A stretch of 10,362 bases of DNA, from the NCBI GenBank assembly GCA_023392395.1, contig JAEVZE010000219.1, positions 1 through 10,362 of the forward strand, read 5' to 3'. Shown here in pieces: positions 1 through 6,140 of this stretch. Below the pieces are notes generated by a model. It had not been told where the DNA came from, did no database searches, and worked only from the letters and a program-made list of their open reading frames with translations. Position numbers and translations under genes: made by a program. The stretch's first letter is position 1. Every line of letters starts with the position of its first letter. Source of the DNA: Bacillota bacterium. GTDB taxonomy: Bacteria; Bacillota; Clostridia; Christensenellales; Aristaeellaceae.

Positions 1-1513
1 GCGGCTTGGACGTGACGTCGTACACGACGCGGTTGACCCCCGGCACTTCGCCAATGATGCGCAGCGTAATCTTTTTCAGCACCGAATAAGGGATCTCGGC
101 GGCTTCGACGGTCATCGCGTCGTCGGACACCACCGCGCGCAGCGCGATGCAGCCCGCGTAGGTGCGGAAATCGCCCATCACGCCCACGGTGTTAACGCCC
201 GTCCACACCGCAAACGACTGCCAGATCTTCTCGCTCAAACCGGCGCGCTCCAATTCCTCCAGAAAGATGGCGTCACACTCCCGGAGCGTGTCCAGCTTGT
301 CCTTCGTGATCTCGCCGATCACCCGCACCGCAAGGCCCGGGCCCGGGAACGGCTGCCGCCACACCATTTTGTGGGGGATGCCCAGCCGCGTGCCCACCGC
401 GCGGACTTCGTCCTTGAACAGCTCGTCCAGCGGTTCCACGATGGCGCTCTTTTGAAACAGCGAATCCTTGGGCAGGCCGCCCACGTTGTGGTGGCTCTTG
501 ATGGTGGCCGAACCGCCCATGCCGCTCTCGATGCGGTCGGGGTAAATGGTGCCCTGCAGCAGGAACTTCGCGCCGGTTTTGCGGGCCTCTTCCTCAAACA
601 CGCGCACGAACAGTTCGCCGATGGCCTTGCGCTTCTTCTCCGGGTCGGTCACGCCCTCAAGCGCCTTCAGGAAGCGCTCGGAGGCGTCCACGTGCACCAC
701 GTCGAGCCCCAAGTGCTCCCGGTAGGTGGCCATGACCTGCTTGGCCTCGTCCTTGCGGAGCAGGCCGTGGTCGACAAACACGCAGGTCAGCTGGCCCTTC
801 TTCAGCGCTCTGTCGGCCAGCACGCAGGCCACCGACGAATCCACGCCGCCGGAGAGCCCTGCCACCACCTTGCCGTCGCCTACCTGCGCGCGGATGCGCG
901 CAAGCATAAATTCGATCTGGTCCTCGGCCCGGTAGTTGCCCGCGCAGCCACAGATGTCCGAGACGAAATTTTTCAGGATCGTGCGGCCCTCCACGGTGTG
1001 GTTGACCTCCGGGTGGAACTGCACGGCGTAAAGCGATTCCCCGTCGTTTGAGAACGCGGCCACCGGGCAGTTGGCGGTGGTCGCTTCCACCGCGAACCCC
1101 TCCGGCGCCTGGGATACAAAGTCGGTGTGGTTCATGAACACCACGGTTTCCGGGCTGACGCCGCGCATGAGCCGCCCGCCCACGACCTTCAGCTCCGTGT
1201 GGCCGTATTCGCTGACAGAGGCGTGGGTGACGCTGCCGCCCATCATGTGGTTGATGACCTGCATGCCGTAGCAGATGCCCAGGACCGGCACTTTGAGCGC
1301 CAAAAGCTCTTTCCCCAGCCGCGGCGCGCCCTCCGCGTACACGCTGTTGGGTCCGCCGGTCAGGATCACACCCTTGAGCCCCTCGTCCGCCCACTTTTCA
1401 AAGGGCGCGTTGAACGGGTGAATCTCGCAGTAGACGCCCATCTCACGCACGCGGCGGGCGATCAGCTGGTTGTACTGGCCGCCAAAATCAAGGACGATGA
1501 TCTTCTCCCGCAT
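1..1513 (-). CDS. guaA: GMP synthase (glutamine-hydrolysing), 3' end cut by window edge
   Basis: Converts XMP to GMP using ATP and glutamine-derived ammonia, the last step of guanine nucleotide synthesis in the cytoplasm. 504 codons are visible. The N-terminal class I amidotransferase domain shows GGPNSVY (about residues 53-59), the nucleophile Cys81 in GICYGMQ, and the His167/Glu169 pair in QFHPEV. The ATP-pyrophosphatase domain begins near residue 216 with the P-loop SGGVDSS (221-227). The C-terminal dimerisation domain reads to VVYDVTSKP at the window edge. GuaA proteins normally end about eight residues later (PPATIEWE-like), so almost the whole gene is here. The ATG at 1513-1511 shares its A with the pyrG TGA stop (TGATG), which points to translational coupling in one operon. 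All key residues are present and nothing suggests decay. Identification is secure. Confidence 0.98.
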   Translation of the reverse strand, partial: MREKIIVLDFGGQYNQLIARRVREMGVYCEIHPFNAPFEKWADEGLKGVILTGGPNSVYAEGAPRLGKELLALKVPVLGICYGMQVINHMMGGSVTHASVSEYGHTELKVVGGRLMRGVSPETVVFMNHTDFVSQAPEGFAVEATTANCPVAAFSNDGESLYAVQFHPEVNHTVEGRTILKNFVSDICGCAGNYRAEDQIEFMLARIRAQVGDGKVVAGLSGGVDSSVACVLADRALKKGQLTCVFVDHGLLRKDEAKQVMATYREHLGLDVVHVDASERFLKALEGVTDPEKKRKAIGELFVRVFEEEARKTGAKFLLQGTIYPDRIESGMGGSATIKSHHNVGGLPKDSLFQKSAIVEPLDELFKDEVRAVGTRLGIPHKMVWRQPFPGPGLAVRVIGEITKDKLDTLRECDAIFLEELERAGLSEKIWQSFAVWTGVNTVGVMGDFRTYAGCIALRAVVSDDAMTVEAAEIPYSVLKKITLRIIGEVPGVNRVVYDVTSKP

Positions 1514-3135
1514 CACAGCGCCTCCTTTTTCGCGGTGGAGCGCGTCAGCGCCGCCTTGACCAGCCCCGCGAACAGCGGGTGGGGCCGGTTGGGCCGCGAC
1601 TTGAGCTCCGGATGGAACTGCACGCCGATGAAGAACGGGTGGTCCTTCAGCTCGATGACTTCCACGAGGTTGCGCTCCGGGTTGACGCCCGCGACGCGCA
1701 GGCCCGCGGCCTCGAGCTCCGGCAGGTATTTGTTGTTGAACTCGTAGCGGTGACGGTGGCGCTCCACGATCATTTCCTTGCCGTAAAGTTCCCGCGAGAT
1801 GGTGCCCTCCGCCAGGCGGCAGTCGTACCGGCCCAGCCGCATGGTGCCGCCGGTCTGCTCCAGCCCCTGCTGATCCTCCATGATGTCGATCACCGGATAA
1901 GGCGTGTCCTTGTCAAACTCGGAGGAGTTGGCCCCGGTGAGTCCGGCGACGTTTCTTGAAAGCTCGGTTACCGCGATCTGCATGCCCAGGCACAGCCCCA
2001 GGTAGGGAATCTTGTGCTCCCTGGCGTAGCGGGCGGCGGCCATCTTGCCCTCGATGCCGCGGGTGCCAAAGCCGCCGGGCACCACGATGCCGTCGGCGTC
2101 GCCCAGCGCCTCGTCCAGGTTCACTTCCGGGCCGGTCAAGGTGTCCGCCAGCACCCACTTGATCTTGACGCGGGTCCTGTGCGCGATGCCGCCGTGGGCC
2201 AGCGCCTCCACCACGGACAGGTAGGCGTCGTGCAGCTGGATGTACTTGCCCACGAGGGCGATGGTCACCTGCTGTTCGGGCTTCTGGAAGCGCTCCACCA
2301 GCTCGACCCAGTCGTCCAGTTGGGGCTTCCGGATCTCGAGCTTCAGCGCTTCGCACACCTTGTCGGCGAACTGTTCGCGCTCCAGCATCAGCGGCACCTG
2401 GTAGAGCGACTCGGCGTCCAGGTTCTGGATGATGTACTTGGCTGGCAGGTTGCAAAACAGCGCGAGCTTTGCGCGCATGTCCGCCGGAACCGGGTAGTCG
2501 CTGCGAAGCACCAGCATACCCGGCTGAATGCCCTGGCTCTGCAGCTGCTTGACGGAGTGCTGCGTGGGCTTGGTCTTGAGCTCCTGGCTGGTTTTGAGGT
2601 AGGGGATCAGCGTCACATGAATGAACAGCCGGTCCTCCGGATCGACTTCCCACTGGAACTGGCGGATGGCCTCCAGGAACGGCTGTCCCTCGATGTCGCC
2701 GACGGTGCCGCCAATCTCGGTGATGACCACGTCCTTGCCCTCGGCGACGCGGTGGATCTTGTCCTTGATTTCGTTGGTGATGTGGGGGATGACCTGCACG
2801 GTGCCGCCGTTGTAGCCGCCTTCGCGCTCGCGGCGCAGGACCGAAAAGTATACCTGACCGGAAGTGACTGAGCTGAAGCGAGTCAGGTTTTCGTCGACGA
2901 AGCGCTCATAGTGGCCCAGGTCCAGGTCGGTCTCCGCGCCGTCCTCGGTGACAAACACCTCGCCATGCTGATAAGGGTTCATGGTGCCTGGGTCGACGTT
3001 GAGATAGGGGTCAAACTTCTGAATGACCACCGAGTACCCCCGCGCCTTCAGCAGCCGCCCCAGGGATGCCGCCGTGATGCCCTTGCCCAGCGAAGACACC
3101 ACACCGCCGGTGATGAAAACGTATTTTGTCGCCAC
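1513..3135 (-). CDS. pyrG: CTP synthase
   Basis: Aminates UTP to CTP with ATP and glutamine; cytoplasmic, final step of pyrimidine triphosphate synthesis, allosterically activated by GTP in known members. The 540-residue protein starts MATKYVFITGG. The synthase domain carries the P-loop region GGVVSSLGKG (about 10-19), DPYLNVDPGTMNPYQHGEV (about 42-60) and EIGGTVGDIEGQPF (about 140-153). The amidotransferase domain has PGGFGTRG, the nucleophile Cys382 in LGLCLGMQ, and His508/Glu510 in QFHPEL. I chose the GTG at 3135 because GGGGAG (3149-3144) lies 8 nt upstream, the resulting N-terminus matches the family, and the predicted transcript starts only about 23 nt before it. An in-frame TTG at 3153 would add six atypical residues. 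The stop overlaps the guaA start by one base. Length is normal for the family. Confidence 0.98.
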   Translation of the reverse strand: MATKYVFITGGVVSSLGKGITAASLGRLLKARGYSVVIQKFDPYLNVDPGTMNPYQHGEVFVTEDGAETDLDLGHYERFVDENLTRFSSVTSGQVYFSVLRREREGGYNGGTVQVIPHITNEIKDKIHRVAEGKDVVITEIGGTVGDIEGQPFLEAIRQFQWEVDPEDRLFIHVTLIPYLKTSQELKTKPTQHSVKQLQSQGIQPGMLVLRSDYPVPADMRAKLALFCNLPAKYIIQNLDAESLYQVPLMLEREQFADKVCEALKLEIRKPQLDDWVELVERFQKPEQQVTIALVGKYIQLHDAYLSVVEALAHGGIAHRTRVKIKWVLADTLTGPEVNLDEALGDADGIVVPGGFGTRGIEGKMAAARYAREHKIPYLGLCLGMQIAVTELSRNVAGLTGANSSEFDKDTPYPVIDIMEDQQGLEQTGGTMRLGRYDCRLAEGTISRELYGKEMIVERHRHRYEFNNKYLPELEAAGLRVAGVNPERNLVEVIELKDHPFFIGVQFHPELKSRPNRPHPLFAGLVKAALTRSTAKKEAL

Positions 3136-3164
3136 TTTCGCCACTCCCCGCAAAAATATCTTCC

Positions 3165-3193
3165 ATCTTATCGTGCAAGACTATTCGTTGCAA
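3165..3193 (-). promoter_or_regulatory. Sigma-A-like promoter of pyrG-guaA
   Basis: On the minus strand TTGCAA (3193-3188) and TAAGAT (3170-3165) are separated by exactly 17 bp, each matching the consensus at four of six positions. Transcription would begin near 3158, giving a leader of about 23 nt that contains the GGGGAG ribosome site. The leader is too short for an attenuator, and I do not see the run of G residues at the start that drives the pyrG stuttering control known from Bacillus subtilis. Confidence 0.6.
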
Positions 3194-3228
3194 CGTGTTT
3201 TGGGCGAACAAAAGATTATTTTTTCAGA

Positions 3229-3294
3229 GCGTTGAAAACCTGAAGGTTTTGAGCGCGGAGGGAAAGCTGCGCGGGGCGAAAACTCTCAGGAGTT
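3229..3294. repeat. Diverged relative of the multi-hairpin repeat (copy D)
   Basis: Stem 1 is GCGTTGAAAACC (3229-3240) against GGTTTTGAGCGC (3245-3256) around a TGAA loop, with one mismatch and one G-U pair. It is followed by GGAGGGAAAGCTGCG, resembling the spacer after stem 1 in the other copies, and by a small hairpin AACTC-TCAG-GAGTT (3281-3294). The later stems of the family are not recognisable; another A/T-rich hairpin (AAAATC/GATTTT, about 3330-3347) follows. It lies between the divergent pyrG and Myb-like genes. Membership in the family rests mainly on stem 1 and its spacer, so it is less certain than the other three copies. Confidence 0.5.
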
Positions 3295-3461
3295 CAGGCT
3301 TCCAAAGTTTTCGTCCCTGCACAGCGAAAAATCACCCTGCGGATTTTCACCGCCCTTAAGATGGGGGTACAAAATTTCTGTTTTACCCGGACATGAGTAT
3401 ATCGCAGCCTCCCCCCGCGCATACTCTTTACCAACCGTTATCGATCAGGAGGGGATTGGTT

Positions 3462-4295
3462 TTGGAAGGGATCTCTGAGATGACGAATGCGCGGCGCTCC
3501 GGCTGGTCGGGCGACGAAACGCGCTTACTGTGGGAGACAGCCGATGAAGCCCAACAGCAGGGCATGCCGCTTAAGGCCGTGTTCGAGCACATCGCTCGGG
3601 AGACCGGACGCCGCCCCAACAGCATCCGCAACTACTATTACGCACAGGTGGCCAAGCGTGAGGGCGGCGGCGCGCGAACCGCTAGATTTGTGCCCTTCAC
3701 CGAGCCGGAAGTCTCGCTTTTGATGGAGCAGGTGCTCCGCGACCGCGCGCAGGGGCGGTCTGTCAGGTCGTGCCTGACGCGGCTGTCTTGCGGGGATCAC
3801 AGCCTGATGCTGCGTTACCAGAACAAATACCGTTCCGTGCTCAAAACCCGGCCCGAACTGGTGGCCCGCATCGTTGAAAAACTGCACGGAGAAGGCGTCA
3901 ACGTCCAAAAGCCGGAGGTCAATCACCGCCCCCGCACCACGCTGGGCGACGCTTGCCGCCAGCTGGTGGAAGGGGCCGAGAAGACCGGCTCACCGGAGGT
4001 GGTGCGCGCCTGCGAAACCCTGGCCCGCTACCTGACCACGGGCGAGGCCGCCTCGAACCGCGCGGGGATGGGCGTACGGCTGGACCTGTACCGCATGGCG
4101 CTGGACGACAAACAGCGCGCGCTGAACGCGCTTTCCGGCGCGGCGGAGGAAATCATCGGGCCCATCAAGGAATTCCTGGGCCAGACCGACACCGTCCGCA
4201 GAGAACGCCTGCCCGACTTCTGCGGCGAACTGGCCGCCAGCATCGGTTCTCTGGAGGAGCAGCTGGCGCTGGTGGCGATGGCTACGGCGGGGTAA
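3462..4295 (+). CDS. Myb/SANT-like DNA-binding regulator, function unknown
   Basis: Probable transcription regulator of 277 residues; its targets are unknown. The N-terminal half has two related helical segments. Residues 12-63 show W15, E19, LLWE and the signature FEHIARETGRRPNSIRNYYY. Residues 76-126 repeat the pattern more loosely (FTEPEVSLLMEQVL, then YQNKYRSVL). The first segment resembles the Myb-like domain of clostridial hypothetical proteins and of the prespore regulator RsfA. The rest is helical and charged, without a recognised domain. Start choice: TTG at 3462 has AGGAGGGG (3447-3454) 7 nt upstream. ATG at 3480 with the weaker GGAAGGG (3464-3470) is a real alternative. The longer frame back to 3393 adds an unlikely proline-rich stretch. 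The gene is divergent from pyrG, and its stop is followed within 8 bp by a repeat copy. Confidence 0.85.
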   Translation: MEGISEMTNARRSGWSGDETRLLWETADEAQQQGMPLKAVFEHIARETGRRPNSIRNYYYAQVAKREGGGARTARFVPFTEPEVSLLMEQVLRDRAQGRSVRSCLTRLSCGDHSLMLRYQNKYRSVLKTRPELVARIVEKLHGEGVNVQKPEVNHRPRTTLGDACRQLVEGAEKTGSPEVVRACETLARYLTTGEAASNRAGMGVRLDLYRMALDDKQRALNALSGAAEEIIGPIKEFLGQTDTVRRERLPDFCGELAASIGSLEEQLALVAMATAG

Positions 4296-4302
4296 ACATG
4301 TT

Positions 4303-4438
4303 GCGCTGAAAAGCAGCCATGCGGCTTTTCAGCGCGAAAGAGAAAGCCTGCGTGGGTCTGAAATTCTTCGAAATTTCAGGGCGGCCCGCTGACCAAAGGA
4401 ATTGTTTCACCCACCAGTTCGCGGACTGGTGGGTGAAA
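4303..4438. repeat. Multi-hairpin repeat, copy A (three stems, tail missing)
   Basis: Stem 1 is GCGCTGAAAAGC (4303-4314) with GCTTTTCAGCGC (4324-4335), 12 bp. Stem 2 is a nested hairpin: the outer seven pairs GTGGGTC/GGCCCGC hold with two G-U wobbles, and the inner arms are CTGAAATT (4358-4365) and AATTTCAG (4372-4379). Stem 3 is TTTCACCCACCAGT (4405-4418) with ACTGGTGGGTGAAA (4425-4438), 14 perfect pairs. The fourth stem and tail seen in copies B and C are absent, and copy B begins 8 bp later. It starts 8 bp after the stop of the Myb-like gene. No T-run follows any stem, so it is not an ordinary intrinsic terminator. Confidence 0.85.
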
Positions 4439-4445
4439 CTCTAGG

Positions 4446-4645
4446 GCGTCAAAAAACCCTCGCGGTTTTTTTGACGCGAAGGGAAGAGGTCTGCGTGGGC
4501 CTGAAATTCTTCGGAATTTCCGGGCGGCCCACTGACTTAGGCAAAAATTTCTTCCACCAGTGCACGCACTGGTTCCTGAAACACGTTTCCGGCGCACCGG
4601 TCGCCGGAAACGATCTGAAGAAGCGCCGGGTTTGTCCGCAGTCTG
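4446..4645. repeat. Multi-hairpin repeat, copy B (four stems plus tail)
   Basis: Stem 1 is GCGTCAAAAAACC (4446-4458) with GGTTTTTTTGACGC (4464-4477), one T bulged. Stem 2 is GTGGGCC (4495-4501) with GGCCCAC (4526-4532), enclosing GAAATTC-TTCG-GAATTTC (4503-4520), which has a C(UUCG)G-type tetraloop. Stem 3 (4548-4581) keeps seven inner pairs around CCAGTG/CACTGG and four outer pairs but has four mismatches between. Stem 4 is CGTTTCCGGCG (4584-4594) with CGCCGGAAACG (4602-4612), 11 perfect pairs. A tail with GGGTTTGTC (about 4628-4636) ends near 4645 and matches the tail of copy C. It sits in tandem behind copy A. Confidence 0.85.
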
Positions 4646-4683
4646 CTTTTCCATGCGTCCACAAACCTGGGCGCGCCTTGATC

Positions 4684-4712
4684 TTGACAAGCCCGATGGA
4701 TTATGCTACCGT
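4684..4712 (+). promoter_or_regulatory. Possible promoter upstream of the AraC-family gene
   Basis: A perfect -35 TTGACA (4684-4689) is followed after 17 bp by TACCGT (4707-4712), a weak -10 preceded by an extended TGC. If used, the transcript would have a leader of about 320 nt before the AraC-family gene, including two small palindromes and the 131-bp inverted repeat. The weak -10 keeps this tentative. Confidence 0.35.
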
Positions 4713-4859
4713 GCGAATGGATCAGGGGCGCAGCCGTTCGGCGGCACTTCCCTTTTGTGCCCGGCGGATTTCCATTTGCGCACGCTTCATCCCCCGCTTG
4801 AAACCGCGGGGCAGGCATTACCGGGGCGTAGAGCGTATGCTTCCATATTAATGGAAAAT
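4713..4859. other. Gene-free stretch with small palindromes
   Basis: No credible coding frame. A hairpin CCCCGC (4792-4797) / GCGGGG (4806-4811) has an 8-nt loop. Further on, TTCCAT (4841-4846) and ATGGAA (4851-4856) are inverted around ATTA, and CATATT (4844-4849) and AATATG (4857-4862) form a second inverted pair overlapping the first. These A/T-rich interleaved palindromes could be an operator, but no regulator is tied to them. Confidence 0.4.
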
Positions 4860-4990
4860 ATGAATTGCTCCAAAGAGCCGAGGGATTTTCGATGCGGGGC
4901 AAGGAGCCGGAGCGAGGCGTAGTAGGGCTACGGCGAGCGTAAGAGCGACACAGTCCCGCGCGAAAAGAACCGGCTCGACGAACAATTCAT
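4860..4990. repeat. 131-bp nested inverted-repeat element (MITE- or REP-like)
   Basis: The two ends are mutually complementary in an ordered series. ATGAATTG (4860-4867) pairs with CAATTCAT (4983-4990), GAGCCG (4875-4880) with CGGCTC (4971-4976), TTTTCG (4886-4891) with CGAAAA (4961-4966), GCGGG (4894-4898) with CCCGC (4955-4959), and an apical CGTAG (4918-4922) with CTACG (4928-4932). The result is one long interrupted stem with terminal inverted repeats. There is no open frame of note and no transposase nearby. The architecture resembles small non-autonomous mobile elements or dispersed palindromic repeats. It ends 51 bp before the AraC-family gene. No clear target-site duplication is visible. 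Confidence 0.7.
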
Positions 4991-5041
4991 GTTTGAAATT
5001 GGTATTACACCTTCCAAGGGGGCCGGCGCTCGGGAGGCAAT

Positions 5042-5965
5042 ATGGCTGCGAACTATTTCAAGTATGTTTTTACGGATCTTCAGCGTTCCCTCTTGATCGA
5101 CAGCATCATCAGCTTCCATTATTATGATTTCCGGCCAAACTACATCGGCGAGAACGAAAGCCATAATTTCTGGGAAATGGTATACGTGGACGCCGGGCGC
5201 ATCGTATGCCACGCGGGGGACGAATTTGTGCCGCTTACGCAGGGGCAGGCCGTGTTCCATCCGCCGTCCGAACGGCACAACCTGCACACGGAGGATTCCA
5301 GCTGCAGCATCTGCATCCTGTCCTTCTCCTGCCGCCAGCTGGAGGTGGCGCAGTTTCACGCGCGGGCCGTGCAGTTCGGCAAGGACGAAACCGCCATCGT
5401 CGGCATGATCTATAAAGAAGGCAACGTGCTGTTCAAGCCGCCCTACAACCTTTTGCGGCAGGCGCAGTTGTTCAAGCGCGAGGCCGTCCCCTTCGGTTCG
5501 GAGCAGATTTTGAGAAACCTGATGGAGAACCTGATGGTGCTGGTGGTGCGCGGCATCCGGGACTCCTCAAGGCAAATCGCGGGGGGCGCGATGCACCCGG
5601 ACAGCGGCGCGCGCAGGCGGCACTATTCCGAGGACCTGATCGCGGAGAGCATCGTCGGGTTTTTGAAGAGCAACATCCACCGCAAGCTCACCATGCCGGA
5701 AATCTGCCGCCTCACGGCCTTCTCGCAAAGCCACATTGAAGCCGTCTTCCGCAGGCAGATCGGCGAGAGCGTTATGCGCCATTTCAACCGCCTGAAGATA
5801 GAAAAGGCCAAGCAGATGATCGGCGAGGGCAAGTACACCTTCACCCAGATCAGCGCCGCGCTGGGCTTCAGTTCGATCCATTACTTCTCCCGCGTCTTCC
5901 ACGGCTTCGTCAACATGTATCCGATGGAATATGAGAAGTCGGTCAAGCGGACAGGGTTATTATAG
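5042..5965 (+). CDS. AraC-family transcriptional regulator
   Basis: A 307-residue cytoplasmic DNA-binding regulator with an N-terminal ligand-sensing cupin and a C-terminal AraC/XylS domain. The cupin strands are visible at about residues 40-85 (FWEMVYVDAG, then LTQGQAVFHPPSERHNL), as is typical of sugar-sensing members. The DNA-binding domain spans about 197-300. Its first helix-turn-helix is around TMPEICRLTAFSQSHIEAVF (217-236), and its second around TQISAALGFSSIHYFSRVFH (about 268-287), followed by the usual PMEY end. The ATG at 5042 has GGGAGG (5032-5037) only 4 nt upstream, a short but workable spacing. Upstream is the 131-bp inverted repeat; downstream a strong hairpin ends the unit. 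The ligand is unknown. The sugar ABC operon starting at 8492 is a plausible target, by inference from proximity and that promoter's lack of a -35. Confidence 0.95.
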   Translation: MAANYFKYVFTDLQRSLLIDSIISFHYYDFRPNYIGENESHNFWEMVYVDAGRIVCHAGDEFVPLTQGQAVFHPPSERHNLHTEDSSCSICILSFSCRQLEVAQFHARAVQFGKDETAIVGMIYKEGNVLFKPPYNLLRQAQLFKREAVPFGSEQILRNLMENLMVLVVRGIRDSSRQIAGGAMHPDSGARRRHYSEDLIAESIVGFLKSNIHRKLTMPEICRLTAFSQSHIEAVFRRQIGESVMRHFNRLKIEKAKQMIGEGKYTFTQISAALGFSSIHYFSRVFHGFVNMYPMEYEKSVKRTGLL

Positions 5966-6018
5966 CCGGGCGATCGCTTCCGACAAGGTCTTGCGCGATT
6001 GCATAATCACTGGGGCAG

Positions 6019-6060
6019 GCAGAGGGGCCGCAATGCCTCGGCCCCTCTGCTTATACTTTA
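6019..6060 (+). terminator. Intrinsic terminator after the AraC-family gene
   Basis: A perfect 12-bp GC-rich stem, GCAGAGGGGCCG (6019-6030) with CGGCCCCTCTGC (6039-6050), has an 8-nt loop and is followed on the plus strand by TTATACTTT. The T-run is interrupted, so termination may be moderate. It lies between two convergent genes. On the minus strand no T-run follows the stem, although it could still stop or protect the lyase transcript that ends nearby at 6141. Confidence 0.75.
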
Positions 6061-6140
6061 GACATCTGACGTATGAAGGCAGTGTTCCCTATCGGGGTTC
6101 GCTGGCCCTACTGGTCGGGTTGGAGACGTTCGCTCAAGGT

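Noticed and set aside
371..1394. Long open frames on both strands within guaA (371-1051 plus, 1394-657 minus)
   Set aside because: The true GMP synthase frame is intact across this region; these are out-of-frame readings of it.
2014..2871. 285-codon plus-strand open frame inside pyrG
   Set aside because: Antisense shadow of a fully conserved CTP synthase; no ribosome site or recognisable domain.
3136..3153. TTG at 3153 as the pyrG start
   Set aside because: It adds six residues not typical of the family and uses the sequence that serves as ribosome site for the GTG at 3135.
4303..4335. Stem 1 of copy A as an intrinsic terminator of the Myb-like gene
   Set aside because: The stem is strong but is followed by GAAAGAGAAA, not a T-run. 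It may still affect mRNA stability.
4303..4645. CRISPR-like array
   Set aside because: The two tandem units are about 140-200 bp multi-stem copies without short identical repeats or unique spacers, and no cas gene is present.
4402..4922. Open frames of 100-150 codons on both strands in the repeat region
   Set aside because: They read through the hairpin repeats and the inverted-repeat element, so they are structural by-products.
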